A stretch of DNA of 64,000 nucleotides from Enterococcaceae bacterium (lineage in GTDB: Bacteria; Bacillota; Bacilli; Lactobacillales; Enterococcaceae). Position 1 is the stretch's first letter; every line of letters begins with the position of its first letter. The position numbers and the translations under genes are program-made. The notes under the pieces were generated by a model. That model made no database searches, was not told the origin of the DNA, and saw only the letters and a list, made by a program, of their open reading frames with translations. The stretch is from NCBI GenBank assembly GCA_022649665.1, contig JALCOL010000011.1, positions 20,419 to 84,418 of the forward strand, in the 5' to 3' direction. Below are positions 12,739 through 23,999 of this stretch, in pieces.

Positions 12739-14700
12739 ATGAAAAAGGTTAAGCGAAAACTATTCTTTTTGACCGCATTGATCCTTTTTTGCCAATTGCT
12801 GATCATCTTTTTTGCGCCGCAAAAAGCGATCTTAGCTGGTGCGGTTTTGGCAGCTACGCTGATCTGGTTGTATGTGATCCGTCAAGTCGAAGAGCGGGTC
12901 GCTTTATCCAATAAAGAGAGGATCCACTCGGCAACGATGCTCGCGCAGACTGCGATCGGCACGGCGATCGACCATGTGCCGCTCGGGATCATCGTTTACA
13001 ATTCAGACCGCAAAGTCGAGTGGTACAATAATTATGCTTTTCAAAGTTTGCTTGCGCTGCCGTCGTTCAAAGATGAATCGCTCGACCAGCTTTTTACGAT
13101 CAGCGAGTCGCAGCCGGCTTGGCTGGAAACCGATCAAAAAGTCTACCATATCGAACATGACGAGGTTCATCAGGCGTTTTATTTTACGGATGTGACGAAA
13201 GAAGTCGAGCTGTTAAAAGAGAAAAATGCCCATCGAGTCGTGACGGGTGTGCTTTCGATCGATAATTATGATGACGCGACCGGTCGAATGGATGAAAAAC
13301 AGATTTCTTATTTGAACAGTTTTTTGACTACGATGATCTCCGACTGGATGGAAAAATATTCGGTCTTTTACAAACGACTGAATGCGGAGAAATATTTCTT
13401 CCTTTGCTACTATGATCACTTGGAACAAATGATCGAGAAGCGTTTCAATCTGTTGGACATCATCCGCAAAGAATCCGCTGATCAGGACATTCCGATCACG
13501 ATCAGCATGGGGATCGCTTATGGATCCGGTCATATCGATGAGATCGGCAAACTGGCACAAACCAATTTGGATATCGCTTTGGTGCGCGGCGGTGATCAAG
13601 TCGTCTTGAAAGCTGACACACCTGGAGCCAAACCAGTTTATTACGGCGGAAAAACGACGTCGGTCGCAAAGCGGACCCGGGTCCGTTCGCGCGCCATGGC
13701 GACTGCCCTGGGAGAATTGATCGAGAACGCATCAAACGTTTTCGTGATGGGTCATCGTTTTCCGGATATGGACGCGCTGGGCTCGGCCGTGGGGGTCGCG
13801 CATTTAGCACGCTTCTATCAAAAAGATGTCAAAGTCGTGATCAACCGCAAAGAGTCGATCAGCGATGTCCAAAAAGCCTTGATCGAGATCGATAAAAATC
13901 CGCAGCTCCAAGATCTGATCATTTCACCAGAAGACGCGCTGAAAGAGCTCGATCAACGCAGTCTTTTGATCATGGTCGACTATCACAAACCATCGATGTC
14001 GATTTCCCCCGAGCTGTATGCTGCCTTTAAAAATGTCGTGATCATCGACCACCATCGCCGCGGCGAGGAGTTTCCGAAAGATCCGCTTCTGGTCTACATC
14101 GAGTCCGGCGCATCGTCAACGTGCGAGCTGGTGACGGAGCTGATCGAATACAAGAGCAGCCGGAAAAATCGTCTGAGCAAATTGGAAGCGACGCTCTTGT
14201 ACTCCGGGATCGTCGTTGACACGAAGAGCTTCAAAATTCGGACGACTTCGCGTACTTTTGAAGCAGCCCGTCATTTGCGTCTTTACGGTGCGGAAACTTC
14301 GCTCGTTAATGAGCTGTTGAGCAGTGATTTGAGCAGTTATCTATCGATGACTCATTTGACGAGCCGCGTTGAATTCATCACTGAAGATATTTTAGTTGCG
14401 ACCGGTGAAGATGATCGCGACTATGGTTCCTTGATCACCGCAAAAGCGGCTGATACGCTTTTGAGTATGCAGGGGATCAATGCCAGTTTCGTCATCACTA
14501 AGCGCGATAATGGGCAGATCGGGATCAGTGCCCGCAGCAAAGGCAAGATCAACGTCCAGCTCATTATGGAGGCGATGGGAGGCGGTGGACACTTCACCAA
14601 TGCCGCGGTACAATTAAGCGATACGACAGTCGGCGAAGTCAAAGCACGCCTGCTGAAAATCATCAAAGAAAAAATGGATGAAATTTATATAGAGGAGTGA
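12739..14700 (+). CDS. gdpP: Cyclic-di-AMP phosphodiesterase GdpP
   Basis: GdpP is a membrane phosphodiesterase that breaks down c-di-AMP and so influences osmotic and cell-wall homeostasis. In the 653 residues I see two N-terminal membrane helices (residues 7-50), a PAS-like region, a degenerate GGDEF domain (about 170-300), and the catalytic DHH domain ([15 protein letters not shown] near 335; [15 protein letters not shown]). A DHHA1 domain with GGGGH near 615 ends the protein. All metal-binding motifs are present. AAGGAG precedes the start, and the gene ends just before rplI, as in many Firmicutes. Confidence 0.95.
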   Translation: MKKVKRKLFFLTALILFCQLLIIFFAPQKAILAGAVLAATLIWLYVIRQVEERVALSNKERIHSATMLAQTAIGTAIDHVPLGIIVYNSDRKVEWYNNYAFQSLLALPSFKDESLDQLFTISESQPAWLETDQKVYHIEHDEVHQAFYFTDVTKEVELLKEKNAHRVVTGVLSIDNYDDATGRMDEKQISYLNSFLTTMISDWMEKYSVFYKRLNAEKYFFLCYYDHLEQMIEKRFNLLDIIRKESADQDIPITISMGIAYGSGHIDEIGKLAQTNLDIALVRGGDQVVLKADTPGAKPVYYGGKTTSVAKRTRVRSRAMATALGELIENASNVFVMGHRFPDMDALGSAVGVAHLARFYQKDVKVVINRKESISDVQKALIEIDKNPQLQDLIISPEDALKELDQRSLLIMVDYHKPSMSISPELYAAFKNVVIIDHHRRGEEFPKDPLLVYIESGASSTCELVTELIEYKSSRKNRLSKLEATLLYSGIVVDTKSFKIRTTSRTFEAARHLRLYGAETSLVNELLSSDLSSYLSMTHLTSRVEFITEDILVATGEDDRDYGSLITAKAADTLLSMQGINASFVITKRDNGQIGISARSKGKINVQLIMEAMGGGGHFTNAAVQLSDTTVGEVKARLLKIIKEKMDEIYIEE

Positions 14701-14705
14701 GCACT

Positions 14706-15158
14706 GTGAAAGTAATCTTTTTAACAGATGTCAAAGGAAAAGGAAAAAAAGGCGACGTCAAAAATGTTGCGGACGGCTACGCGAACAACTTTCTCTTGAA
14801 AAACGGGTTAGCGCGGGAGGCGACGACAGCCAGTTTGAGCGAATTGAACGCGCAGAAAAAAGCACAGGAAAAATTAGCAGCTGAACAGCTTGCCCAAGCG
14901 CAAGATCTCAAGACGATGCTTGAAAAAGAAGGGACCGTCGTGAAGATCATCGCCAAGTCCGGAGAAGACGGCCGTTTGTTCGGCTCGATTCCGTCTAAAC
15001 AGATCGCGACCGCTTTGGAAAAACAATACGGCGTCAAGTTAGATAAACGAAAATTAGCATTGGATCAGCCGATCCGCAGTTTGGGCTTCACCAACGTTCC
15101 GGTCAAACTTTTCAGCAATGTGACTGCAAAATTGCGGGTCCAAGTTGTTTCTGAATAA
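14706..15158 (+). CDS. rplI: 50S ribosomal protein L9
   Basis: L9 is a two-domain ribosomal protein with a long connecting helix. The 150-residue product has the signature [20 protein letters not shown] and [11 protein letters not shown] chose GTG 14706 because L9 normally begins MKVIFL and GAGGAG is 8 bases upstream; GTG 14697 in the same frame would add three residues and overlap gdpP. It is translated with gdpP and followed by dnaB. Confidence 0.95.
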   Translation: MKVIFLTDVKGKGKKGDVKNVADGYANNFLLKNGLAREATTASLSELNAQKKAQEKLAAEQLAQAQDLKTMLEKEGTVVKIIAKSGEDGRLFGSIPSKQIATALEKQYGVKLDKRKLALDQPIRSLGFTNVPVKLFSNVTAKLRVQVVSE

Positions 15159-15169
15159 TCTGTTCCGCG

Positions 15170-15203
15170 GGGGCCGTGACATAAGTCTTGTCACGGCCCC
15201 GAT
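15170..15203 (+). terminator. Hairpin after rplI
   Basis: GGGGCCGTGAC and GTCACGGCCCC form a perfect 11-bp GC-rich stem right after rplI. It lacks a T-run, so termination may be partial and read into dnaB. Confidence 0.55.
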
Positions 15204-15212
15204 ATCTGAATA

Positions 15213-15275
15213 GGTGGTTTCAAAAGCAGCTTCTTCGGAATAAGCACTTTTGTCATCATCTCTTTGCATTCATAG
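15213..15275. repeat. Dispersed repeat, copy A (short form)
   Basis: The stretch GGTGGTTTCAAAAGCAGCTT with CTTCGGAATAAGCAC and TTTTGTCATCATCTCTTT closely resembles 33878-33950, which carries an extra internal segment of about 20 bases. It lies in the 132-base gap before dnaB. Function is unknown. Confidence 0.6.
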
Positions 15276-15290
15276 AAAGGAAGTTCGCAT

Positions 15291-16661
15291 ATGCCAAGCG
15301 GCGTCATTGACCGCGTGCCCCCGCAAAATATCGAAGCGGAGCAGGCGGTTTTAGGCTCAATATTTTTAGACAGCGATCGTTTGATCGAGACGTTAGAATA
15401 TATTGGTCCAGATGATTTTTATTTGAATAAGCATCGAATCATTTTCCGCGTGATGAATGAGCTGGTCAATCGCAATGAAGTGATCGATGTCGTGACCGTC
15501 AAAGAACAGCTGACCCGTGAGAATCTGCTGGAAGATGCCGGGGGACCAACGTATCTTTCTGAGTTGGCGCTGACCGTTCCGACCGCAGCCAATGTCATGC
15601 ATTACGCTGAGATCGTCGCGCAAAAAGCGCTTTTACGCAATCTGATCCAAACAGCGACTGACATTGTGACGAATGCGTATGAAGAAACGAGCGATATTGA
15701 AGATATTTTGGACCAAGCAGAACAAAAGATCATGCAAGTCTCGGAGAAACGAAACCATTCCGGTTTTCTGCCGATCAGCGATGTCTTGACGGCGGCCTTG
15801 GCTAATATCGATATGCTGTCGCAAAACAATGAAGAGATCACGGGTCTCGCTACGGGGTATCCAGCGCTTGACAAGTTGACGACTGGTCTTCAGCCGGAAG
15901 AACTCGTGATCCTAGCGGCCCGCCCGGCAGTCGGCAAGACCGCCTTTGCACTTAATATCGCTCAAAACGTCGGCACCAAAACCGACAAGACGGTCGCGAT
16001 CTTCAGTTTGGAAATGGGGGCAGAGTCGCTTGTCAACCGGATGCTTTGTGCAGAAGGTTCGATCGAAGCAAATCATTTGCGGACTGGCCAATTGTCAGAA
16101 GAAGAATGGCAAAACTTGATCATCGCGATGGGCAGTCTGTCACGTGCCAGTATTTATATCGATGATACGCCAGGGATCAAGATTGCTGAGATTCGGGCCA
16201 AATCCCGCAAATTGGCACAAGAAAAGAAAAATCTTGGTTTGATCGTGATCGATTATCTGCAGTTGATCGAAGGATCCGGCCGTGAAAATCGTCAACAAGA
16301 AGTTTCTGAGATCTCCCGGCAGCTCAAAAAAATCGCCAAGGAGCTGAAGGTCCCGGTGATCGCTCTTTCGCAGCTTTCCCGCGGCGTTGAGCAGCGGCAG
16401 GATAAACGTCCCGTATTGAGCGATATCCGCGAGTCGGGATCGATCGAGCAAGATGCGGACATCGTTGCCTTTTTGTATCGCGAAGATTACTATGATCGCG
16501 AAGAAGGAGATGAGGAAGCGGCAGAAGATGCCGTTGATAATGTGGTCGAAGTCATCATCGAAAAAAACCGTTCTGGTGCGCGCGGAACCGTCAATCTCTT
16601 GTTCATCAAGGAATATAATAAATTTGCATCGATTTCCAATCGCGATGATTTCGGCAGCTAA
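15291..16661 (+). CDS. dnaB: Replicative DNA helicase DnaB
   Basis: DnaB (B. subtilis DnaC) is the hexameric 5'-3' helicase of the replisome. The 456-residue protein has an N-terminal collar domain (PPQNIEAEQAVLGSIFL) and a RecA-like C-terminal domain with Walker A ARPAVGKTAFALN near residue 207, the LGLIVIDYLQLI Walker B segment, and SDIRESGSIEQDAD near 385. ATG 15291 follows AAAGGAAG. Length is normal. Confidence 0.96.
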   Translation: MPSGVIDRVPPQNIEAEQAVLGSIFLDSDRLIETLEYIGPDDFYLNKHRIIFRVMNELVNRNEVIDVVTVKEQLTRENLLEDAGGPTYLSELALTVPTAANVMHYAEIVAQKALLRNLIQTATDIVTNAYEETSDIEDILDQAEQKIMQVSEKRNHSGFLPISDVLTAALANIDMLSQNNEEITGLATGYPALDKLTTGLQPEELVILAARPAVGKTAFALNIAQNVGTKTDKTVAIFSLEMGAESLVNRMLCAEGSIEANHLRTGQLSEEEWQNLIIAMGSLSRASIYIDDTPGIKIAEIRAKSRKLAQEKKNLGLIVIDYLQLIEGSGRENRQQEVSEISRQLKKIAKELKVPVIALSQLSRGVEQRQDKRPVLSDIRESGSIEQDADIVAFLYREDYYDREEGDEEAAEDAVDNVVEVIIEKNRSGARGTVNLLFIKEYNKFASISNRDDFGS

Positions 16662-16755
16662 AGCGAATTATTTTTCCCTGTAAATAGATTTATGCAATAA
16701 ATGTTCGTGATTTGCGGTTGTTTTGATAAGAAAATCGCCCGTTATTCGATATTCA

Positions 16756-18113
<1,358 letters not shown>

Positions 18114-18160
18114 AATGTATTAAGAACGGATCGATTTCGAACAGAAAGGGGGCCGATGAA

Positions 18161-19033
18161 ATGTCTTTTAAGATTTTAACTGATTCTTGCTGCGATCTTC
18201 CTTATGATTTCATGAAACAAAATGATATCGATTTTGTCAGTATGACGATCGAAATGAGTGGAAAAAGTTACTCCGACGATATGGGGAAAAGCTTTAATCT
18301 GCCGCATTATTATGAAAAGCTCAAAGCAGGTGTGATGCCGAGCACTTCACAGGTGAATATCGGCGAATATCTCGAGTTTTTCCGTCCATATGCTGAAAAA
18401 AAAGAAAAAGTGATGTATCTTGCATTTAGTTCGGGCATGAGCGGTTCTTATCAAAATGCAGTTCAAGCCCTCGAAGTTTTGAAAGAAGACTTTCCGGATG
18501 CCGCGATTTCGGTCGTCGACACAAAGGCAGCTTGTTTGGGCGAAGGATTGCTTGTCTATCAGGCAGTTCAGCTGCGCAATGACGGACACTCTTTCGAAGA
18601 AACTTTGCAGTGGATCGAAGAGTATAAATATAAATTATGGTCATGGGTCACCGTCGACGATTTGAAACATTTGGAGCGCGGCGGGCGGATTTCCAAACCA
18701 GCAGCGGCATTTGGCTCGCTGATCAGTGTTAAGCCGATCATTTATGTCGACCGCGCAGGACATTTGGAAGCAGTCGAAAAAGTTCGCGGAAGAAAGCGGT
18801 CGCTGCAAAGGATCGCCGACAAGGCGGTCGAAGGGATCGTCAAGCCATTGAAACAAACTTTATTTATCGCATGTGCCGGTGATTTTGAAGCTGGTGAAGA
18901 AGTCAAAAAAATGATCGAAAGCGAGATCCAAGTCCATGAGATCATCGTTTTACCGATGGGACCGACGATCAGCGCACATACCGGATTTGGATGTGTTGCC
19001 GTCTTTTCTTTTGGTCATCCGCGTGAGAAATGA
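18161..19033 (+). CDS. DegV family fatty-acid-binding protein
   Basis: DegV proteins (FakB type) bind a fatty acid and present it to the kinase FakA. The 290-residue protein begins MSFKILTDSCCDLP, with the DSxxDL motif, and carries the phosphate/acyl-binding loops SSGMSGSYQNA near residue 90 and DDLKHLERGGRISK near 165. AAAGGGGG precedes ATG 18161; an upstream in-frame Met at 18098 would overlap purA. A second DegV gene lies at 39358-40200. Which fatty acid each binds cannot be told from sequence. Confidence 0.9.
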   Translation: MSFKILTDSCCDLPYDFMKQNDIDFVSMTIEMSGKSYSDDMGKSFNLPHYYEKLKAGVMPSTSQVNIGEYLEFFRPYAEKKEKVMYLAFSSGMSGSYQNAVQALEVLKEDFPDAAISVVDTKAACLGEGLLVYQAVQLRNDGHSFEETLQWIEEYKYKLWSWVTVDDLKHLERGGRISKPAAAFGSLISVKPIIYVDRAGHLEAVEKVRGRKRSLQRIADKAVEGIVKPLKQTLFIACAGDFEAGEEVKKMIESEIQVHEIIVLPMGPTISAHTGFGCVAVFSFGHPREK

Positions 19034-19057
19034 TTTTTATCAGATCAAGTAAATTCA

Positions 19058-19098
19058 AAGCCTGGGAAAAACACCAAAAAGGTGCCCTGGCTTTTTTA
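19058..19098 (+). terminator. Terminator after degV
   Basis: AAGCCTGGG...CACC pairs with GGTG..CCTGGCTT and is followed by a TTTTTTA run. Confidence 0.8.
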
Positions 19099-19144
19099 TT
19101 TCTTGTGATATAATGATTAGCGATCATATAGAGGAGTGGATTTT

Positions 19145-21412
19145 ATGGGAAAGATCGAAGATACCGGCAAACAAGCTGAAACGCAGCATCTTTCATATGT
19201 TTTAAAAGTTATCGGTGCTGAAAAAAATCAGCTCCAAATACACTTGCATACACATTCTCAACAATTTTATGGACAAGCCAAAACTGCTGAAGAATTGAAA
19301 ATAAAAACTGGATCGGTCGAAGCGCTGGCGGAGACTTCAATGGCGACGAAAGCGCACGAACAAGCACTCACATTGGCCCATCACCGCATGAGTGCTGATC
19401 AAAAGCGGATCATCGTTCTTGATCGCATGCAAGAGTCGCCGTATTTTGCGCGAATCGATTTTCGAGAAGATGAAGCCCCTGAGACGCTTTATATCGGAAT
19501 CGCTTCGCTCTATCAAAAAGACAGCTCGCCATTGATCGTTGATTGGCGCGCGCCGATCGCAAACTTATATTATGAAGGCAAAATCGGTCCGGCATATTAT
19601 GAAACGCAAGATGGCAAGATCGATGTCGAACTTTTATTGAAGCGGCAATACAAAATCGAGCATGGCGAGCTTTTATTTTATTACGATGCCGACCAAGTCA
19701 TTGGCGATGATTTCTTATTGGATATTTTATCGGAAGACAGCAACGATCATATGAAAAATATCGTTTCAACGATCCAAAAGGAGCAAAACCGCATTATTCG
19801 CGATACTCATAGCAAGATCATGTTGATCCAGGGAATTGCGGGAAGCGGGAAAACTTCTTCACTTCTTCAACGCGTCGCTTATCTGCTTTACCATCATCGT
19901 AAATGGCTGACGATTGATCAAGTATTGATGTTTTCACCGAATAATCTGTTCAGTGAATATATCTCGACGGTCCTGCCTTCGTTAGGAGAAGATGAATTAC
20001 CGACAACCACATTGACGAATTTCGTAAACTATTTGTTAAAAGGCTATCAGATCCAGCAAGATAATTCCGAAGCAGCTTTTTTAGCTGGAAACAACGACGA
20101 AGCCGCCTACTATAAAAACAGCTTTCAAATTTTTGTTGCGCTTGAACAGTATCTGAAAGACATCACAGCTGTTGGACCGATTTTTAAAGATATCCGTTTA
20201 AAAAAAGAAATCATTTTTTCAAAGCAGCTGATTCGTGAAATCTACCAGCAAACGAATCCTAATTTAAAAGTTCATCAGCGTTTGACACTGACCGCTGAGC
20301 AGCTGCTCGAGCGTCTGAAAAAGGTCATGCAGCAAGAGCGGCATAAAAAATGGGTAAAAGACCAAGTCCAAGCACAGATCCAAAGAATTTATGAAAAGGA
20401 CCCGAATTTGGCGGATGATCAGCAGACGATCCAACGTTTGGAAAAGCGCCTTTCAAAACAATTGATCACCCGTGTATTCCGCCGGATCACTCGTCAAATC
20501 AAACGGAAAGAGATCGTTAATTTCGACAAGCAGTATTTACACTTTTTGTTGACGATTTCTGAAAAAACAATCGACCTCGAGTTAAAAAAAGCTTTACAAG
20601 CTGATCGAAAAAGAACACGCAATTCATTGAGAGAGCACGTGGTGACAGCGGAAGACGGTATTTTGCTGCTGATTTTGCGTTTTGGGATCTTAGGAAATGA
20701 ACAGCTGCCGCTGCCGAAAGGACGCTTTATCTTTATTGATGAAATGCAGGATTGGACGCCGCTGCAAGTAGCAATGCTGAGAATGCTTTATCCGAAAGCC
20801 AATTATACTTTTTGCGGAGATCTTAACCAAACTGTTTTCGGCAATCAAACAATTGTGGCTGACTTTCAAAAATTATTTTCAGACAAAGAGATCACGTCAA
20901 TTCAATTGACGACTAGTTATCGCTCTACTGAAGAAATCATGGATTTTGCAAGCTCGCTTTTGCCGGATCATCGCGAGTTCGATTTTACCGCCCGTCATGG
21001 AGTCAAGCCGATTTTGATTGAAAGCGATTCGGAGGAAAGACAGCTGGAATGGCTGAAAGAAAAAATCCAGCAAGAAAAAAAAGGCTGGCGGACCGCTATT
21101 TTGACTAAAGACTCTGCGGCGGCAAAAAAACTCAGTGAACACTTCCCTGAGGCTGCGCTGATCGTGCGCGAGAGCCAATCTCTTCAACATACAGCGGTTA
21201 TTTTGCCGAGTTTTTTGGCCAAAGGTTTGGAATTCGATCAAGTCTTTCTTTGGGGGATCGATTCTGCCGATTTTCGCAGTGAACAAGATCGGTTGATTTT
21301 ATATACAATGACGACGCGCGGCATGCATGAAGTATATTTGCTCTCGCAAAAGGTACCGCAGATTTTAGAGGCAGCCATTGAACAACATTTAATCGATAAA
21401 AAAATGATATAA
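19145..21412 (+). CDS. helD: HelD-like UvrD/Rep-family helicase
   Basis: HelD is a superfamily 1 ATPase that binds RNA polymerase and helps release stalled or post-termination complexes. The 755-residue product has an N-terminal coiled-coil arm, Walker A QGIAGSGKTSSLLQR near residue 230, motif II FIDEMQDWTPLQ near 535, SYRST and the C-terminal motif VILPSFLAKGLEFDQV near 685. I chose ATG 19145 because GAGGAG lies 8 bases upstream. It stands alone after a terminator. Confidence 0.85.
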   Translation: MGKIEDTGKQAETQHLSYVLKVIGAEKNQLQIHLHTHSQQFYGQAKTAEELKIKTGSVEALAETSMATKAHEQALTLAHHRMSADQKRIIVLDRMQESPYFARIDFREDEAPETLYIGIASLYQKDSSPLIVDWRAPIANLYYEGKIGPAYYETQDGKIDVELLLKRQYKIEHGELLFYYDADQVIGDDFLLDILSEDSNDHMKNIVSTIQKEQNRIIRDTHSKIMLIQGIAGSGKTSSLLQRVAYLLYHHRKWLTIDQVLMFSPNNLFSEYISTVLPSLGEDELPTTTLTNFVNYLLKGYQIQQDNSEAAFLAGNNDEAAYYKNSFQIFVALEQYLKDITAVGPIFKDIRLKKEIIFSKQLIREIYQQTNPNLKVHQRLTLTAEQLLERLKKVMQQERHKKWVKDQVQAQIQRIYEKDPNLADDQQTIQRLEKRLSKQLITRVFRRITRQIKRKEIVNFDKQYLHFLLTISEKTIDLELKKALQADRKRTRNSLREHVVTAEDGILLLILRFGILGNEQLPLPKGRFIFIDEMQDWTPLQVAMLRMLYPKANYTFCGDLNQTVFGNQTIVADFQKLFSDKEITSIQLTTSYRSTEEIMDFASSLLPDHREFDFTARHGVKPILIESDSEERQLEWLKEKIQQEKKGWRTAILTKDSAAAKKLSEHFPEAALIVRESQSLQHTAVILPSFLAKGLEFDQVFLWGIDSADFRSEQDRLILYTMTTRGMHEVYLLSQKVPQILEAAIEQHLIDKKMI

Positions 21413-21444
21413 TGGAAATTGATTAAAACTGGAGGGAAAAATAG

Positions 21445-21894
21445 TTGAAAGTATCCAGAAGAATGCGAAAACAAAAAAATCAATGGTTTCTATTTGTTCT
21501 TCATGATTTATTGCTGTTGTCCATGCTTTTTGCTATGATTTTTCATTTTATCCATATCATCTCTCATGGATATCCATGGTACTTTTGGGCGCTTCTGTTG
21601 GTGACTGTAATTTATTTCGGGCTGGTGATTTATCGATATCATGAAAGAAAAAAATTCATCTCAGCGTTCAAACTTGAGAAGATCCGTGAATTTAATCATC
21701 TCTTTATTTGGATCGTGATCATTTACCTGCTTTTTTCGCTGGAGTTGATTTTTGTGATCTATGATTTCCACTTGAATTACAGCAATTTATTATGGCTTTT
21801 AACTGGGATTTTTGCGCTTTTGATTTACAAATATATCGGCGACCGTTTGATTTATCATTTGGGGATCGCAGTGATCAATCAACAAGACAGGTAA
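21445..21894 (+). CDS. Small membrane protein, unknown function
   Basis: I do not recognise this 149-residue protein. It begins with a basic segment (KVSRRMRKQKNQ), then has four hydrophobic stretches (about residues 12-34, 42-60, 84-105 and 112-128) separated by a charged loop, so it is probably a four-helix inner-membrane protein. TTG 21445 is the likely start because GGAGGG lies 8 bases upstream. It sits 32 bases after helD and 31 bases before a ZIP transporter gene and may be co-transcribed with the latter. Confidence 0.65.
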   Translation: MKVSRRMRKQKNQWFLFVLHDLLLLSMLFAMIFHFIHIISHGYPWYFWALLLVTVIYFGLVIYRYHERKKFISAFKLEKIREFNHLFIWIVIIYLLFSLELIFVIYDFHLNYSNLLWLLTGIFALLIYKYIGDRLIYHLGIAVINQQDR

Positions 21895-21925
21895 CAAAAA
21901 ATAATTAATAGTACTGGAGGAGAGT

Positions 21926-22744
21926 ATGTTTTCAAAAATGATAGAATGGGCTCCATGGTTGCAGACTTTGGCTGGGACCGGTTTTACTTATGGCATGACT
22001 GCCCTAGGTGCGGCACTCGTTTTTTTCTTTAAAACAATCAAAAAAGATGTTTTGAATTTGATGCTCGGTTTTGCCTCAGGAGTCATGATCGCAGCGAGTT
22101 TTTGGTCGCTGTTAGATCCGGCGATTTCGCGGGCGGAAGAGAATGGCGATATCGCATGGCTCGTGGTCAGCATTGGTTTTTTGGTTGGCGGCGGCTTCCT
22201 CTATCTGGCAGACCACTTTATCCCGCATATGCATTTCGGTCCAAATCATGAACAAGAAGGTATGCCGACGCACTTGAAACGAACGATCCTGCTGGTCTTT
22301 TCGATCACTCTTCATAACATTCCGGAAGGTCTGGCAGTCGGGGTCGCTTTTGGGGCAGCGGCTCAAGCTCCGAATCCGGAAGTTGCTTTCTTCGCCGCGA
22401 TATCAGTTGCGTTGGGGATCGGCATCCAGAACTTTCCAGAGGGAGCGGCGGTCTCGATTCCGTTGCGGCAAGAAGGTTTAAGCCGTCCGAAAGCTTTTTT
22501 GTACGGACAAGCCTCTGGAATCGTTGAACCGATCGCCGGTGTTTTAGGGGCGATCTTAGTTACAAAAATGACAGCGATCTTGCCTTACGCACTGGCTTTT
22601 GCCGCAGGTGCGATGATCTACGTCGTTGTGGAAGAACTGATCCCAGAAGCGCAGCAGCAGAGCAGTTCCAAAAATCATTATGCTGTTTTTGGGGTGATGA
22701 CTGGATTTGTTATCATGATGATCTTAGATGTTGCACTTGGATAA
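21926..22744 (+). CDS. ZIP family divalent metal transporter
   Basis: ZIP proteins import zinc or related divalent metals. The 272-residue protein has about eight membrane helices and the two signature motifs HNIPEGLAVGVAFG (helix 4, near residue 131) and NFPEGAAVS (helix 5, near 172), plus a short His-containing loop FIPHMHFGPNHE before helix 4. All expected metal ligands are present. Unusually, its stop is only 11 bases before arcA, whose ribosome binding site overlaps its end, so it appears to lead the arginine deiminase transcript. Confidence 0.88.
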   Translation: MFSKMIEWAPWLQTLAGTGFTYGMTALGAALVFFFKTIKKDVLNLMLGFASGVMIAASFWSLLDPAISRAEENGDIAWLVVSIGFLVGGGFLYLADHFIPHMHFGPNHEQEGMPTHLKRTILLVFSITLHNIPEGLAVGVAFGAAAQAPNPEVAFFAAISVALGIGIQNFPEGAAVSIPLRQEGLSRPKAFLYGQASGIVEPIAGVLGAILVTKMTAILPYALAFAAGAMIYVVVEELIPEAQQQSSSKNHYAVFGVMTGFVIMMILDVALG

Positions 22745-22755
22745 GGAGTGGTCAA

Positions 22756-23982
22756 TTGAAATCGCCAATTCACGTATTTTCTGATATCGGACATTTAAAA
22801 ACCGTTCTTTTGAAGCGTCCAGGAAAAGAAATTGAGAATCTGACGCCTGAGCTTTTATCACCGCTTTTGTTTGACGATATTCCTTTTTATCCGCGGATGC
22901 AGGAAGAGCACGATCAGTTTGCGGCTCTTCTGCAAGCTGAAGAGGTCGAAGTACTGTATTTGGAAAAGCTGGCGGTTGAAGCATTGGATGCTGGAGAGTG
23001 CCGCGCCGCTTTTTTAAACGACTTTTTGGCACATTCAGGAATTTTTTCATCAAATGTCCGCGAAGCTTTGACAGAATATTTCCTTTCACTTTCTACTGAG
23101 AATTTCGTTGATAAGCTGATGACCGGCTTGCGGATCGATGAATTGTCGATTTCATCTGAATCGTTGGCAGATTTAGCACGCGACAAGCAAGAGCTGTTCT
23201 ATTTACCGCCGATGCCGAATCTTTACTTTACGCGCGACTTTACTTCTTCGATCGGTACAAATATGCTTTTGGGGCGGATGCACTATGACGTGCGGAAACG
23301 TGAGCCTTTGTTCATGAAATTGATTATTGAGAATCATCCGCGTTTTAAAGATCGTGTCTCTTCTTTGCTTGATAGTGATGAAGGACCGAGTATCGAAGGC
23401 GGAGATGTCCTTGTTTTGAGCCCGACTGTTTTGGCGGTCGGAATCTCACAGCGGACGACCCCGCAAGCAATCCAGGAACTGGCAGAGCGTTTATTTTCAA
23501 ATTATTCAGGATTTGAAAAGATCGTTGCTGTCAAGATCCCGCTGGAGCGGGCGATGATGCATCTGGATACGGTGTTGACGATGGTCGACCACGATAAGTT
23601 TACGATCCATCCGGGAATTATGAGTGCGACAGAGGAAATGGAGATTTTTGTTTTAGAGCAGACTCGCGACCGAAAGATCCACATCCGTCCGCAGCATAAA
23701 CTTGCTGAAGTTTTAAAAGAAGTCCTTCACCAGAGCGAGCTGGCATTGATTCCGTGCGGCGGCGGCGACCCGATCGCGGCACCGCGCGAGCAGTGGAACG
23801 ATGGCTCGAACACCTTGGCGCTTTCACCGGGGAAAGTGATCACTTATGACCGCAATTACGTTTCCAATCAATTACTACGCGAATATGGCATCAAAGTTTT
23901 GGAGATCGCATCCAGCGAGTTATCGCGCGGTCGAGGCGGTCCCCGCTGCATGAGCCAGGCGATTTTTCGCGAATCATTATAA
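22756..23982 (+). CDS. arcA: Arginine deiminase
   Basis: ArcA converts arginine to citrulline and ammonia, the first step of the ADI pathway that yields ATP and base. The 408-residue product has the N-terminal SDIGHLKTVLLKRPG, the substrate segment PMPNLYFTRD, the catalytic HLDTV histidine near residue 272, and the nucleophile Cys near 398 in GRGGPRCMSQ. TTG 22756 follows AAGGAGTGG. argF/arcB follows 17 bases later. No carbamate kinase (arcC) or arginine/ornithine antiporter (arcD) is adjacent, which is unlike the standard arcABC cluster. Confidence 0.95.
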   Translation: MKSPIHVFSDIGHLKTVLLKRPGKEIENLTPELLSPLLFDDIPFYPRMQEEHDQFAALLQAEEVEVLYLEKLAVEALDAGECRAAFLNDFLAHSGIFSSNVREALTEYFLSLSTENFVDKLMTGLRIDELSISSESLADLARDKQELFYLPPMPNLYFTRDFTSSIGTNMLLGRMHYDVRKREPLFMKLIIENHPRFKDRVSSLLDSDEGPSIEGGDVLVLSPTVLAVGISQRTTPQAIQELAERLFSNYSGFEKIVAVKIPLERAMMHLDTVLTMVDHDKFTIHPGIMSATEEMEIFVLEQTRDRKIHIRPQHKLAEVLKEVLHQSELALIPCGGGDPIAAPREQWNDGSNTLALSPGKVITYDRNYVSNQLLREYGIKVLEIASSELSRGRGGPRCMSQAIFRESL

Positions 23983-23999
23983 ATTAAGGAGTGGAGTTT